A DNA stretch of 64,000 nucleotides from Amycolatopsis australiensis (GCF_900119165.1 NZ_FPJG01000006.1:3348001-3412000), one strand, 5' to 3'; counted from the first letter of the stretch, positions 16,306 to 28,300 are shown. Program-made: numbers and translations. Notes: generated by a model from the letters alone, not told the origin.

Positions 16306-19300
16306 ATGGTGGACATCGTCGAGGCGCCGGCGGTCACGCGCCGGTCGTTCTGGCGGCTGTGGTGGTCGGCGCTGGTGTCCGGTGTCGGTGACGGCGTCCG
16401 GATCGGTGCGCTGCCGCTGCTGGCCGCGGCGCTGACCCGGGAACCGGTTGCCGTTGCCGTGGTGACCTTGGCCGGCGGGCTGCCGTGGCTGGTCGCGGGG
16501 CCGTTCACCGGCGCGCTGACCGACCGCTGGCCGGACCGGCGCCGCGTGCTGTGGCTGACCGACGTCGTCAGCGCCGTCGCGGTCGGGGTCTTCGCGGTGT
16601 CCGTAGCGGCCGGGGCGGCGTCCATCGCCATGCTGGCGATCGTCAACTTCCTGCTCGGCACCGTCCAGACGCTGCGCGACAACGCGGCGCTGGCGATCGT
16701 GCCCGACCTGGTCGAGCGCGAGAAACTGGAGACGGCCAACAGCCGCGTGCAGGCCGCCCAGCTCATCACCATGGAGCTGATCGGCCCGCCGCTGGGCGCG
16801 GTGCTGTTCTCCCTGCCGGCGGGCACGCCGTTCTTCGCGGACTCGCTGTCCTTCGTCGTTTCGGCCGTGGCCGTCTTCGGGATCGCCGCGGTGGCCCGCA
16901 AGGCCGTCGCCCCGGCGCCGCGGGCGAACATGCTCGCCGACATCGGGCACGGCCTGAGCTGGCTGTGGCGCAACCGGCTGCTGCGTTCGCTCTGCCTGCT
17001 GGCCGGGCTGACCAACCTCGCGGTGATGACCGTCCTGTCGATCGCCGTGCTCTACGCCTACGAAGTCCTGCACGTCGGCCACCTCGCGTACGGCCTGCTC
17101 CTCGGCGTCGTCGCGTTGGGCGGCCTCGCCGGCACACTCGGCGCGCCCGCGCTGGCCGCGCGGGTCGGCCGCGGACGGTCGTTGCAGCTCTCGTTCGCCT
17201 TGGCGCCGGTGGCCTTCGTCGTCGCCGGGACGACGTCGGACGCGCTGGTCGCCGCGATCGCGCTGACCGCGGTCGGTGCCGCCGTGGGCATCACGAACGT
17301 CCTCGGGGTTTCGCTGCGGCAGCTGCTGGTGCCCGAGTACCTGGTGGGCCGGGTGAACGCCGCTTACCGCTTCTTCGCCGTCGGCATGGGGCCGCTCGGC
17401 GCGGTGCTGGGCGGCGTGCTCGCCCAGTGGCTCGGGTTGCGCGCGCCGTTCCTGGCCGGTGCCGTCGTGCTGCTGATCGGCTGGTTGCTCGCGATGAACT
17501 CCATGCGGGAACGCGACATCCGCGCGCGTCTGGCCGGCGAAGAGGTCCCGCCGCGGCGGCGCCGCAAGCTGCGGACCGTCGCCTACGTCGCCCTCGGCAC
17601 GGTGATCACGCTGGTCGTCGGGGCCGGCGGCTACGGGATGTGGCTCGTGCGCGACTCTTTCCCGGACACCTCCGGAGAGGTCCGGCTGTCCGGGCTGCAC
17701 GGCCAGGCCCGGATCCTGCGTGACGGCAGCGGGATCCCGCAGATCTACGCGTCGGACGCGCACGACCTGTTCCTCGCCCAGGGGTACGCCCACGCACAGG
17801 ACCGATTCTGGGAAATGGACGTCCGGCGCCACATCGCTGGCGGCCGGCTGTCCGAGATGTTCGGGAAGAGCCAGGTCGAGACCGACAAGGTCGTGCGGAC
17901 CATGGGCTGGTACCGCGTGGCGCAGCAGGAGATCGGCCTGCTCTCGCCATCCACCCGCGACTACCTGCAGGCCTATTCGGACGGTGTGAACGCCTACCTC
18001 GGCACCCACCGCGTCGGCTCGCTCGGCGTCGAATACCCGATCCTCGGGCTCGCGACGCCGGACTACGAGCCGCAGCCGTGGACGCCCGCGGACTCGGTGT
18101 CCTGGTTCAAGGCGATGGCCTGGAGCCTCAACTACGGCGTCGACGACGAGACCCAGCGCGCGCTGCTGGCCTCGGTGCTGCCGCCCGCACAAGTCGACCA
18201 GCTCTACCCGTCGTACGACTACGCGCGGTTCCCGGCCGTCGTACCGGGCCAGGCGAATCCGGTGTCGACCACGCCCGCGGGTGGTGGCTCGACGCCCGGG
18301 CTGCCGCCGGGCGTGGCGAAGCTGCGGTCGACGCTGAACGCGGTGCTCGGGCCGTCGGGGGAGGGGATCGGGTCCAACGCCTGGGTCGTGGCGGGCAGCC
18401 GGACGACGACCGGGTTGCCGATCCTGGCCAACGACCCGCACCTGCCGCAGTCGGCGCCGGGCGTGTGGTACCAGGCCGGCCTCCACTGCGTGCAGCTCAG
18501 TGCGAGCTGCCCGTTCGACGTCACCGGGTTCACCTTCTCCGGCGTGCCGGGCGTGCTCGCCGGCCACAACCGCGACATCGCCTGGGGCTTCACCAACCTC
18601 GGCGCCGACGACTCGGACCTCTTCCTCGAGCAGGTCACCGGCGGCACCTACCTCAACCAGGGCAGGCAGCTGCCGCTCGAGACCCGGCAGGAGGTCATCA
18701 AGGTCGGCGGCGGCGAACCGGTGACCTTCACCGTCCGGTCCACTGTGCACGGTCCGCTGCTCTCGGACGCCCTCGCGGACGCGGCTTCCGCGGGTACGCG
18801 CGGTCGCAGTCCCGGTGCCGGCCCGGGTCCGTACCAGGTCGCACTGCGCTGGAGCGCGCTGGATCCCGGCCGGACCATGGACGCGGTCTTCCGGCTCGAC
18901 GCGGCGGCGGACTGGACGCAGTTCCGCGCGGCGCTCGAGCAGTTCACCGCGCCCGCGCTGAACCTCGTGTACGCGGACCGCGCCGGTAACATCGGCTACC
19001 AGATGACCGGCCGGATGCCGGTGCGCGCCGGCGGCGACGGCAGCTACCCGTCGCCGGGCTGGACCGGCACGCACGACTGGACCGGGTTCCTCGGCTTCGA
19101 CCAGCTGCCGCGCGTGCTCAACCCGCCGCAGGGCTACATCGTCACGGCGAACAACGCCGTCGCCGGTCCCGGCTACCCGCACTTCCTCGGCCGCTACTGG
19201 GAACCCGGCTACCGCGCCCAGCGGATCACCGACCTCGTCGCGCAACCCGGCAAGCTCGACGTCGCCGCCATGCAGAAGATCCAGCTCGACACCTTCAACA

Positions 19301-20052
19301 CCAACGCGCCCGACCTCGTGCCGTACCTGCTGCGCGTCGACGCGGGAACGGCACGGCAGGCACAGGACCTGTTGCGCGGCTGGGACTTCTCGCAACCTGT
19401 GGGCTCGGCGCCCGCGGCGTACTTCAACGCCGTCTGGCGCAACCTGCTCCGACTGACCTTCACCGACGACCTGGCGAAGACCCCCGCCAAGGCCACGCAG
19501 TCCGGCGGCGGACGCTGGTTCGACATCGTGCGCCGCATGCTGGCCAACCCCGACGACCCGTTGTGGCGCAACACCACCGACCCCCGTCACTTGTCCACCA
19601 GGGACGACGTGCTGCGGGCCGCGCTGCAGGACGCCGCCCGGGAACTGCGCGGCAGGCTCGGCGACGATCCCGCGTCCTGGCACTGGGGTGACCTGCACCA
19701 GGTGACGTTCAAAAACCAGACGCTGGGCACCGGCGGCCCCGCGCCCGTGCAGTGGCTGCTCAACGAAGGCCCGTACTCCACCGGCGGCAGTTCCGAAGCG
19801 GTGGACGCGACCAGCTGGGACGCGGGCACCGGCTACGACGTCACGATGGCGCCGTCCATGCGGATGGTGGTGGACCTGGCCGACCTCGACGGCTCGCGCT
19901 GGATCAACCAGAGCGGCGAGTCCGGGCACGCCACCGCCGACACCTACGCCGACCAGACCGCGCTATGGCTGCGCGGCGAAACACTGGCCTGGCCGTTTTC
20001 CCCGGCCGCCGTCGACAAGACCACTCGGCGGAAACTCGAACTGCGTCCCTGA
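16306..20052 (+). CDS. MFS transporter fused to penicillin-acylase-type Ntn hydrolase
   Basis: A 1248-residue fusion. Residues 1-400 are an MFS_3-type exporter with about 12 hydrophobic segments and the loop GALTDRWPDRRR. A positively charged linker (PPRRRRKLR) and one more membrane helix (about 424-446, VAYVALGTVITLVVGAGGYG) follow. The penicillin acylase domain begins about residue 455 (GQARILRDGSGIPQIYA). The conserved GSNAW places the N-terminal nucleophile at Ser690, where the precursor would be cleaved into alpha and beta chains. A 13th helix after 12 puts the acylase outside the cytoplasm. ATG 16306 has GGAAGGGA upstream. It opens the NRPS cluster and probably exports and deacylates its product. 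Confidence 0.9.
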   Translation: MVDIVEAPAVTRRSFWRLWWSALVSGVGDGVRIGALPLLAAALTREPVAVAVVTLAGGLPWLVAGPFTGALTDRWPDRRRVLWLTDVVSAVAVGVFAVSVAAGAASIAMLAIVNFLLGTVQTLRDNAALAIVPDLVEREKLETANSRVQAAQLITMELIGPPLGAVLFSLPAGTPFFADSLSFVVSAVAVFGIAAVARKAVAPAPRANMLADIGHGLSWLWRNRLLRSLCLLAGLTNLAVMTVLSIAVLYAYEVLHVGHLAYGLLLGVVALGGLAGTLGAPALAARVGRGRSLQLSFALAPVAFVVAGTTSDALVAAIALTAVGAAVGITNVLGVSLRQLLVPEYLVGRVNAAYRFFAVGMGPLGAVLGGVLAQWLGLRAPFLAGAVVLLIGWLLAMNSMRERDIRARLAGEEVPPRRRRKLRTVAYVALGTVITLVVGAGGYGMWLVRDSFPDTSGEVRLSGLHGQARILRDGSGIPQIYASDAHDLFLAQGYAHAQDRFWEMDVRRHIAGGRLSEMFGKSQVETDKVVRTMGWYRVAQQEIGLLSPSTRDYLQAYSDGVNAYLGTHRVGSLGVEYPILGLATPDYEPQPWTPADSVSWFKAMAWSLNYGVDDETQRALLASVLPPAQVDQLYPSYDYARFPAVVPGQANPVSTTPAGGGSTPGLPPGVAKLRSTLNAVLGPSGEGIGSNAWVVAGSRTTTGLPILANDPHLPQSAPGVWYQAGLHCVQLSASCPFDVTGFTFSGVPGVLAGHNRDIAWGFTNLGADDSDLFLEQVTGGTYLNQGRQLPLETRQEVIKVGGGEPVTFTVRSTVHGPLLSDALADAASAGTRGRSPGAGPGPYQVALRWSALDPGRTMDAVFRLDAAADWTQFRAALEQFTAPALNLVYADRAGNIGYQMTGRMPVRAGGDGSYPSPGWTGTHDWTGFLGFDQLPRVLNPPQGYIVTANNAVAGPGYPHFLGRYWEPGYRAQRITDLVAQPGKLDVAAMQKIQLDTFNTNAPDLVPYLLRVDAGTARQAQDLLRGWDFSQPVGSAPAAYFNAVWRNLLRLTFTDDLAKTPAKATQSGGGRWFDIVRRMLANPDDPLWRNTTDPRHLSTRDDVLRAALQDAARELRGRLGDDPASWHWGDLHQVTFKNQTLGTGGPAPVQWLLNEGPYSTGGSSEAVDATSWDAGTGYDVTMAPSMRMVVDLADLDGSRWINQSGESGHATADTYADQTALWLRGETLAWPFSPAAVDKTTRRKLELRP

Positions 20053-20160
20053 ACCGGCGCGGTAGTCGGGGAACTCCCCGACTACCGGGCCCTCGGGAAA
20101 TGCGGAATTTTGGTGTCCAGCAGGCCGGGAGAACCGGCCACGATTCACGGAGTGATCGTC

Positions 20161-20934
20161 ATGGAATGGCTTCGCGACCACTCGGCCGGTGACGAGACGG
20201 TGCGGGTCCTGTGCCTGCCGCCCGCCGGCGGCAGCGCCCGGCCGTACCGGCGCTGGGCCGGCCTGCTGCCCGGCCACGTCGGCGTGGTGGCCGTGGAACT
20301 GCCCGGCCACGGCGACCGGCTGACCGAGACCCCGATCGACGACCTGCCCACGCTCATCCAGGGCATGCTGCCGGAGGTCCGGACGCTGCTGGACCGGCCG
20401 CTGGTCGTGTTCGGCCACAGCATGGGCGCGCTGGTGGCCGCCGAGCTGTGCCGGGCGCTGCTGGTCGAGCGGGAGTGGCGCCCGCTGCTGCTCGTCGCCG
20501 CCGGGTGCATGTCGCCCGACCGCCCGTCGGTGCCGGACTACGTCACGCGGATGACCGACGAAGGCATCCTCGACTTCCTCACGAAGGTCGGCGGCACGCC
20601 GCCGGACATCCTCGCCAACGACGAGTACCTCGGCATGATCCGGCCGGTCGTCCGCGCCGACCTGGAGGCCATCGCCCACCGGGACGTCGACGCGAGCCCG
20701 CGGCTCGGCTGCGCGGTCCGGGCCTACCTCGGCGCCGACGACCCCCGGGTCGACGCCGAGCAGGCTGCGGGCTGGGCCATCGAAAGCGACGGCGACTTCG
20801 GCATGTGCACCTTCCCCGGTGGCCACTTCTTCGTCCAGGACCACGTGGAAACGGTGCTGAGCAGGCTGCGCCGCGGCCTCGCCGAGGCGCTGCGCATGCG
20901 CGGGCGCGACCGCACGCCTGCCATCTCGAACTGA
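20161..20934 (+). CDS. Type II thioesterase (editing)
   Basis: A 257-residue stand-alone alpha/beta-hydrolase thioesterase. It opens with LCLPPAGGSARPYRRWAGLL, a classic TEII start, has the nucleophile elbow GHS87MG, and the catalytic His in FPGGHFFVQDH. TEII enzymes hydrolyse misprimed or stalled acyl groups from carrier-protein phosphopantetheine. ATG 20161 is preceded by GGAG at 8 bases; an in-frame TTG at 20110 is unlikely. It lies directly before the first NRPS gene with a 15-base gap. Confidence 0.92.
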   Translation: MEWLRDHSAGDETVRVLCLPPAGGSARPYRRWAGLLPGHVGVVAVELPGHGDRLTETPIDDLPTLIQGMLPEVRTLLDRPLVVFGHSMGALVAAELCRALLVEREWRPLLLVAAGCMSPDRPSVPDYVTRMTDEGILDFLTKVGGTPPDILANDEYLGMIRPVVRADLEAIAHRDVDASPRLGCAVRAYLGADDPRVDAEQAAGWAIESDGDFGMCTFPGGHFFVQDHVETVLSRLRRGLAEALRMRGRDRTPAISN

Positions 20935-20949
20935 ACCGGAAGGGACGAC

Positions 20950-23900
20950 ATGCGATCGGCAACCCTGACGCCTGAACGCAGGCGGCTGCTCGAACAGCTC
21001 CTCGACGCCCGCGGCGTGGCGCCCACGGCCGCCCGCGTCGGCGTGGTGTCCGGCGACCGGGACGCGCTTCCGCTTTCGCTGATGCAGCAACGGATCTGGT
21101 TCTTCGACCGGCTGCAGCCCAACTCCACGATCTACAACGTCGCCGGCGTCGCCCGGCTGCGCGGCCCGGTGGACCGCGAGGTGCTGCGGCGCGCGCTGGA
21201 AGAAGTCGTGCGGCGGCACGAGGTCCTGCGCACCACCTTCGCGCAGATCGACGGCCGCGCGGTCCAGCGCGTGCGGCCCGCGCCGCGGCTCGAACTGCCG
21301 GTGGAGGACCTGGGGGTGCTGCCCGAGGACGAGCGCGACCGGGCCCTCGAGACGTTCTGCCGCGCCGAGACGTCCCGCCCGTTCGACCTGGGCCGTGACC
21401 TGATGCTCCGGCCGCGGCTGGTCCGCACCGGCGACGAGGACTACCGCCTGGTGCTGGTGCAGCACCACATCGCCACCGACGGCTGGTCGGTCAACCTGCT
21501 GCTCAAGGAGATCGGCGAGCTCTACGGCGCGTTCGCGCAGGGCCGCCCGTCGCCGCTGCCGGAACTGGAAGTGCAGTACGGCGACTTCGCGGCCTGGCAG
21601 CGGGACCTGCTCAGCGGGGAGGTGCTCGACCGCAAGCTCGGCTACTGGAAGGAGAGCCTGGCCGGCGCCGGGCTGCTCGACCTGCCGTGGATCGGCAGGC
21701 GCCGTCCGCTCGACCTGTCCTGGGACGGTGCCTCGCTGCAGTTCCGGCTGCCGCCCGGGTTGTGCCGCCGGATCCGCGAGCTGGCCGACACCGAGCAAGC
21801 GACGCCGTACATGGTGCTGCTGTCCGCGTTGTCGATCGTGCTGACCCGCTGGACCGAACAGACCGAGGCGGTCATCGGCTGCCCGATCGCCAACCGGACC
21901 CGCGCCGAGCTGGAATCGCTGATCGGCTGCTTCGTCAACACGCTGCCGCTGCGCATGGACCTCTCCGGCACGCCGACCTTCCGCGAAGTGCTGCGCCGGG
22001 CGCGCGAGCTGTGCCACGGCGGGTACGAGAACCAGGAAGTGCCGTTCGAGACCATGGTCGAGGCGGTCAACCCGGCCCGCGACGCGACCTCGCACGTGCC
22101 GCTCATCCGCCACCAGCTGGGCCTGCACAACGAGCCGCGCTCCAGCGTCGAGCTCTCCGGTGTCACATTCGAGGTGCAGACGCTGAGCACCGGCACCGTG
22201 CGCTTCGACATGGAGATCGACCTCGGCGTCGACGAGGACGGGGGGATCAGCGGCCCGGTCTACTACTCGACCGACCTGTTCACCCAGGACGTCGTCGAGC
22301 AGGTCCTCGACGCCTTCGCCACGGTGCTCGAAGCCGCAGTGGCAGAGCCGGACAGCCCGGCCGCGGCGCTACCGCTGCTCGGCCCGGCTCAGCGGGACTT
22401 CGTCGCGGCCGCGGGCCTTCCGTCGCCGCGGGAGTCCGCTGAGGCGGCCACCGTGCACGGGGTGCTCGAACGCCACGCCGACGCGCGGCCGGACGCCGAA
22501 GCGGTGGTGTGCGGCCCGGACCGGCTCAGCCGCCGTGAACTCGACGAGCGGGCCAACGGGCTCGCCCGCCACCTGCTGGACCTGGGCGTATCCGGCCTCG
22601 CCGTGCACCTGCCCGCGTCCGCCGACCTCGTCGTCGCCGTGCTCGCCGGGTTCAAGGCCGGGGCCCGGGTCACGACGCTGAACCCGGCGCACCCCCGCAA
22701 GGACGTCCGCGCCGCCTTGCGCGACAGCGGCGCGACGCTGGTGCTGACCGGTTCCGGGCACTGGCACCCCGGCCTGCTCGGCGGTACCAAGATCGACGTG
22801 TCCTTCGTGGACAAGGAAGGCTTGACGACCCGCCGCGCGGCCCGGCCGGATCACATCGTCCCACCCGAAGCCGGTGCGCTGCCCGGACGTTCGCACGTCG
22901 CGGTGCTGGACCGTCTCCGTCACGGCGCGGCCCGGCTCGGCTGCACCGCCGAGGACACCGTGCTCTTCGCGGGCCCGGCGGAGCTCGACCTGGCGCCCGC
23001 TCGCTGGCTGACCGCTCTGGCGGCGGGCGCGCGGCTGCTGATCGGCGCCGGCGAGCCGCTGACCGGGCTCATCGACACCGAGCGGGTCACCGTCGCCGAG
23101 CTGCCGCCCGCCGTGCTGCCCCAGCTCGTCGCCGAACCGCCGCGGAGCCTGCGTGAACTGGTCGCGGTCGGCGAGCTGTGGCCCGCGCTGGCCAAGGACC
23201 TGCGCGCGGCCCTGCCCGGCACGAAGCTGTCGGAACTGCACGGGCCGGGCGCGCTCGGGCTGGACCGGGTCGTCGTCAGCGACGGCCGGGCGACCTCCGA
23301 CGTCCGGATGCGGGTGCTCGACGCGCACGGCGGGCCGGTCGCGCCCGGCGTCGCCGGCGAGCTGTTCCTGGCCGCACCGGCGGCGGGCGAGCCGGTCGCC
23401 GATCCGTTCGACGGAGTTCCGTTGCAGCGCACCGGCTTGCGGGCCCGCCTGCACGCCGACGGCCACATCGGCCTCGTGCCCGCCGCCCTGCGCGTGGCGA
23501 GCCGCCGCGTCGAGGCGGACGAGCTGCTCGCGACCCTGACCGAGAACGAGGACGTCGACCGCGCGAGCGTGGTGGTCGACGCCGAGGCACCCGGCGGCCC
23601 GGAACTGCTGGCCTACGTCTCGCTGCGGGACACCGCCCGGAACCGGCGCACGAACGTGCCGGACGTGGTCAAGCGGGCGCGCTGGCGCAAGGAGTTCGAG
23701 CAGACCTACACCGGCCGCGGCGCCGAGGACGACCCGACGGTGAACACCGCCGGCTGGAACAGCCGCTCGACCGGCGAGTACGTCTCGCCGGAGGAGATGC
23801 GGGAGTGGTCGGACCTGACGCTGCGCCGGATCTCGGGCCTGCGCCCGGCGACGGTGCTGGAAGTCGGCTGCCGCAACGGCCAGCTGCTCTTCCGGCTGGC

Positions 23901-25374
23901 GATGCGCTGCGACTCCTACGCCGCGACCGACCTGTCCGCCCGCGCGCTCGGGCACATCCGCGAGCACGAGCAGTGGCTGGCGACCAAGGCCCAGTCCGTC
24001 GAGCTGCGCGAGCAGCCCGCCGACGACTTCAGCGGGTTCGCGGACGGCCAGTTCGACGCGGTCGTGGTCAACTCGCTCGCGCAGTACTTCCCGGAACCGG
24101 ACTACCTGCGCCGCGTGCTGACCGAGGCGGTCCGGGTGGTCCGTCCCGGCGGCACGATCTACCTCGGTGACGTCCGCAGCCTGCCGCTGCTGCCGGCGCT
24201 CCACCTGTCCGTCCAAACCGGACGGCTGGCTCCGGCGACCCCGGTTTCCCGGCTGCGCCAGGCGATCCAGGCCCGGACCGAGCTGGAGGAGGACCTGGTC
24301 CTCGACCCGGCGCTGTTCGACGAGCTGGCCGCCGCGATCGACGGCATCACCGGCGTCACCGTGCTGCCCCGCACCGGACGCCACCACAACGAGCTGACCG
24401 GGTACCGCTACGACGTCCTGTTCCGGGTCGGCGCCCACGAGGCAGCGCCCGAGGCGGAGGCGCTCGACTGGTCTGCCGACGGCCTCACCGCGGCCGACGT
24501 GCGGGCCCGGCTGGCCGACGGCGTGCCGCGGCTCGTGCTGACCGGCGTGCCGGACGCGCGGCTGACCGCGGAACTCGCCGCGGTCCGGCTGCTGGCGGGC
24601 GAGCTCGTCGACACCGTCGGCGACCTGCTCGACGCAGCCCGGCCGGTGCTCGGCGAACCGGGGTCACCGGTCGAGCTGCCCGCCCTGCTGGCGCTGGCGG
24701 CCGAATTCGGCTACGAGGCCCTCGCCGGTTCGCCGCGCGGCGCCGACGTCGACCTGGTACTGGCCCGCGAGGGCGACCCGCTGGACCGGCTCGCGGCGAT
24801 CCTCGACCGGCCCGCCCCGGTGGCGGCCGCGCCGGCGAACGACCCGCGGCGCGCCATCCGCGTCAAGGCGGCCGTGCCCGCGCTGACCGCGAGCCTGCGC
24901 GAACGGCACCCGAGCCACGCGTTGCCCGCCGAAGTCGTGGTCCTGCGCGAGTGGCCGCTGCGGGCCGACGGCGCGGTGGACACCGCGGGGCTGCCCGAAC
25001 CGGACCGCAGCGCCCGCGAAGAGGCCAAGGCGTCCCGCGAGCCGAGCACCGAGACCGAGCGGCGGATCGCCGAGATCTGGGCCGACGCGCTGGGCCTGGA
25101 CCGCATCGGCGTGTTCGACGACTTCTTCTCACTCGGCGGCCACTCGCTGATGGGTGCCGAGGTGGTCGAGCGGGTGCGCGCGGTCTACGACGTCGAGCTG
25201 CCGCTGGGCCGGCTCTTCGAGTCGCCGACGGTGGCCTCGGTCGCCGAGTACGTCGACGGCGCGCTCGCCGAAAGCGGTCCCGCGGCCGCGACGGCCCCGA
25301 TCAAGCGCGTGGACCGGGACAGCTACCGCAAGCGCCGCGCGGAACCCGCGGGCGCGGGAGGGACCCGGCGATGA
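20950..25374 (+). CDS. NRPS module C-A(degenerate)-MT-PCP
   Basis: 1474 residues. The condensation domain spans ~40-480 with an intact HHIATDG (172-178). The region that should be an adenylation domain (~490-890) keeps the overall fold but lacks the core signatures. There is no YTSGSTGxPKG, no FDxS, NxYGPTE is LHGPGAL, YRTGDL is LQRTGLR, and the A10 NGKVDR lysine motif is [11 protein letters not shown] methyltransferase domain follows, with VLEVGCRNG (969-977) and [17 protein letters not shown], in the position of MTs inserted in A domains. The PCP carries Ser1399 in [11 protein letters not shown] 20950 has GGAAGGGA upstream; it ends in an ATGA overlap with the next NRPS. Its PCP must be loaded in trans. 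Confidence 0.9.
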   Translation: MRSATLTPERRRLLEQLLDARGVAPTAARVGVVSGDRDALPLSLMQQRIWFFDRLQPNSTIYNVAGVARLRGPVDREVLRRALEEVVRRHEVLRTTFAQIDGRAVQRVRPAPRLELPVEDLGVLPEDERDRALETFCRAETSRPFDLGRDLMLRPRLVRTGDEDYRLVLVQHHIATDGWSVNLLLKEIGELYGAFAQGRPSPLPELEVQYGDFAAWQRDLLSGEVLDRKLGYWKESLAGAGLLDLPWIGRRRPLDLSWDGASLQFRLPPGLCRRIRELADTEQATPYMVLLSALSIVLTRWTEQTEAVIGCPIANRTRAELESLIGCFVNTLPLRMDLSGTPTFREVLRRARELCHGGYENQEVPFETMVEAVNPARDATSHVPLIRHQLGLHNEPRSSVELSGVTFEVQTLSTGTVRFDMEIDLGVDEDGGISGPVYYSTDLFTQDVVEQVLDAFATVLEAAVAEPDSPAAALPLLGPAQRDFVAAAGLPSPRESAEAATVHGVLERHADARPDAEAVVCGPDRLSRRELDERANGLARHLLDLGVSGLAVHLPASADLVVAVLAGFKAGARVTTLNPAHPRKDVRAALRDSGATLVLTGSGHWHPGLLGGTKIDVSFVDKEGLTTRRAARPDHIVPPEAGALPGRSHVAVLDRLRHGAARLGCTAEDTVLFAGPAELDLAPARWLTALAAGARLLIGAGEPLTGLIDTERVTVAELPPAVLPQLVAEPPRSLRELVAVGELWPALAKDLRAALPGTKLSELHGPGALGLDRVVVSDGRATSDVRMRVLDAHGGPVAPGVAGELFLAAPAAGEPVADPFDGVPLQRTGLRARLHADGHIGLVPAALRVASRRVEADELLATLTENEDVDRASVVVDAEAPGGPELLAYVSLRDTARNRRTNVPDVVKRARWRKEFEQTYTGRGAEDDPTVNTAGWNSRSTGEYVSPEEMREWSDLTLRRISGLRPATVLEVGCRNGQLLFRLAMRCDSYAATDLSARALGHIREHEQWLATKAQSVELREQPADDFSGFADGQFDAVVVNSLAQYFPEPDYLRRVLTEAVRVVRPGGTIYLGDVRSLPLLPALHLSVQTGRLAPATPVSRLRQAIQARTELEEDLVLDPALFDELAAAIDGITGVTVLPRTGRHHNELTGYRYDVLFRVGAHEAAPEAEALDWSADGLTAADVRARLADGVPRLVLTGVPDARLTAELAAVRLLAGELVDTVGDLLDAARPVLGEPGSPVELPALLALAAEFGYEALAGSPRGADVDLVLAREGDPLDRLAAILDRPAPVAAAPANDPRRAIRVKAAVPALTASLRERHPSHALPAEVVVLREWPLRADGAVDTAGLPEPDRSAREEAKASREPSTETERRIAEIWADALGLDRIGVFDDFFSLGGHSLMGAEVVERVRAVYDVELPLGRLFESPTVASVAEYVDGALAESGPAAATAPIKRVDRDSYRKRRAEPAGAGGTRR

Positions 25375-28300
25375 CCACCTCGCTCGTGGCCATGGACACC
25401 TCGTTCGCGCAGCAGAGCCTGTGGCTGCTCGACCAGGCCGATCCGGGCCAGCCGACCTACAACGTGCTCGCCGCGGTGCGGATGCGCGGCCCGCTCGACG
25501 CCGCCGCGCTGGAACGCGCGCTGAACCTGGTCGTGGCCCGGCACGAGGCCCTGCGCACGGTGTTCCACTTCGACGGCTACGACCCGGTGCAGCACATCCT
25601 GCCCGAGCTGACGGTGCCGCTCCCGGTCGTCGACATCGAACCGGACCGGCTCGACGACGCCGTCGCCGCGGAGATCGGGCGGCCGTTCGACCTCGCGACC
25701 GGGCCGCTGCTGCGGATGACGCTGCTGCGGCTGGCCGAGCAGGAGCACGTCTGCGTGCTGGTGATGCACCACATCGTCACCGACGGCTGGTCCTCGGCGA
25801 TCCTGTTCCAGGAGCTGTCGGCCGCGTACGAGTCCTACCTGGCCGGCGCCGAGCCGGACTTCCCGGAACTGCCGATCCAGTACGCGGATTACGCGGTGTG
25901 GCAGCGCGACACGCTGTCCGGCGACGCGCTCGACAAGCTCGTGGACTACTGGGCGGAGCGGCTGGACGGGCTCGTCCCGCTGCAGCTGCCCACCGACCGG
26001 CCGCGGCCGCAGGAACCGTCGTCGGCGGGCGCGACCCACCACTTCGACATCCCGGGCCCGCTGATCGCCCGGCTGGACCGGCTCGCCCGCGAGCGCGGCG
26101 CCAGCCCGTTCATGCTGCTGCTGGCCGCGTTCGGCGTGCTGCTGTCGCGCTACTCCGGCAGCACCGACTTCACCGTGGCGACGCCGGTGGCGGGCCGCAC
26201 CCGGCCGGAGGTCGCCGGGCTCATCGGGTTCTTCGTGAACACGCTGGTGCTGCGGCTGGACACCGGCGGCGACCCGACGTTCGAGGAGCTGCTCGAACGG
26301 TCGATCCAGACCTGCCGCGGCGGGTTCGCCAACCAGGACCTGCCCTACGACAAGCTCGTGGAGCGGCTGCGGCCCGAGCGCTACACCGGGCTCGGCGGTC
26401 CGCTCGCGCAGGTCATGCTGTCGTTCCAGAACATCCCGATGGACGAGTGGCGGGCGGGTGAGCTGGCCTTCAGCGTCCTCAACGTCGCCACGCGCACGGC
26501 GAAGTTCGACCTCTCGCTGGACATCGCGCCGGCCGGGCCGGACGGTTTCCTCGGCGCGCTGGAGTACAGCACCGAGCTGTTCGACGAAGCGACCGTGACG
26601 CGCATGGCGGTGCACTTCCGCACCCTGCTCGGCGCGATCGCGAGCAACCCGGCGCTGCGGCTCTCGCGGCTGCCGATGCTGTCCGAGTACGAGCGGGACC
26701 TGCTGGTGCGGGCCGGGAACCCGGCGTCCGCGCCGCCCGCCGAGCCGGTGCACAAGACGTTCGAGCGGCACGCGGCGCAGTGCCCGGACGCGCCCGCGAT
26801 CGTCTGCGGGGCGACGACCCTGACCTACGGCGAGCTGGACGAACGGGCCGACGCCGTCGCGCGGCACGTCCGTGCCCAGGGCGCCGGGCCGGAAACGCTG
26901 GTCGCGGTGCTGCTGGACCGTTCGCCGGACCTGATCGCGACCTTCCTCGGCATCCTCAAGTCCGGCGCGGCCTACCTGCCACTGGACCCGGCGTACCCGG
27001 CCGCGCGGGTCGAGCACATCCTTGCCGACGCCCGGCCGGAGTTCGTCGTGACCACCGCGGCCCAGGACACGCCCGAGGGTCCGCGGCGGATCCTGCTGGA
27101 GGACGTGCCCGCGCACGCCGGGCCGTTCCGGTCAACGTCCACACTGGACGGTCTGGCGTACGTCATCTACACCTCCGGCTCGACCGGCGCGCCGAAAGGC
27201 GTGATGAACAGCCACCGCGGCCTGGCCACCCTGGCCGCCGCGCTGTCGGTGCGGCTGGGGCTCGGCCCGGGGGAGCGGGCGCTGCAGCTCGCGCCGATCG
27301 GGTTCGACGTCGTCGCCGAGGAGGTCTTCCCGCACCTGGTGGCGGGCGGCTCGGTCGCCCTGCCGGACGGCGCGGCGCCGGTCGGCACCGGCGAACTGTT
27401 CGCGCTGATCGCCGCCACGGAGACCACGACGATCTCGACCACGCCGTCCCGGCTGCTGTCCTGGACCGGGCGCGACCTGGCCGCGCTGCCGCCGACGCTG
27501 CGCACTGTCATCTTCGGCAGCGAGGTCGCGCCGAGCTGGCAGAGCCTGGCCGCCTGGCGTGACCTGCCGGTCCGGCTCGTGCAGGTCTACGGCGTCACCG
27601 AGGCCGCGTGCACGTCCACAGTGGAGGAACTCGGGTTCGGCGCGGGCGACGACCCGGCCGCGGTGGTGCCGATCGGGCGCCCGGTTCCGGGTGTGCGGGC
27701 CTACGTGCTCGACGACTGGCTCGAGCCCGTGCCCGCCGGCGTGCCCGGCGAGCTGTACCTCGGCGGTCACGGGGTCGGCCGCGGCTACTACCGGCGCCCG
27801 GCGCTGACCGCGGAGCGGTTCGTGCCGGACCCGTTCGGCGGCCCCGGCGAACGCCTGTACCGCACCGGCGACGCGGTCCGCCTCGGCGCCGACGGCCGGA
27901 TCCGGTTCGTCGGCCGCACCGACGACCAGGTCAAGATCCGCGGCTACCGGGTGGAACCGGCCGAGGTCGAAGCGGCGCTGGCGAGCCACCCGGACGTCGG
28001 CGGCGCCGCGGTGCTCGCCCGGCCCGACCCCGCCGGCGGCACCCGCCTGATCGGCTACTTCGTACCGAGGGGAGACCTGGCCGAGGACGAGCTGCGGCGG
28101 TTCCTGGCCGGGAGGCTGCCCGAGTGGATGGTGCCCGCGCTGCTCGTGCCGCTCAAGGCGTTCCCGTTGTCCGCCAACGGGAAGATCGACCGCAAGGCCC
28201 TCGGCGACCACACCGCCGAGGCACCGCGCCGCGAGCACGTCGCCCCGCGCGACGACACCGAGCGGGAACTCGCGGCCATCTGGTCCGGCCTGCTCGGGCG

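Noticed and set aside
16258-19929. 1223-codon minus-strand frame opposite the MFS-acylase fusion
   Set aside because: Low-complexity translation rich in Arg, His, Gln and Val, with no domains; an antisense shadow of a GC-rich gene.
16306-20052. Possibility that the MFS-acylase fusion is two genes
   Set aside because: No stop, no internal start with a ribosome-binding site near the domain border, and a coherent linker plus 13th helix; kept as one gene, with resequencing listed as a check.
20110-20160. Extended N-terminus of the first thioesterase from TTG 20110
   Set aside because: TTG without a ribosome-binding site; the protein family begins close to ATG 20161, which has GGAG at the right distance.
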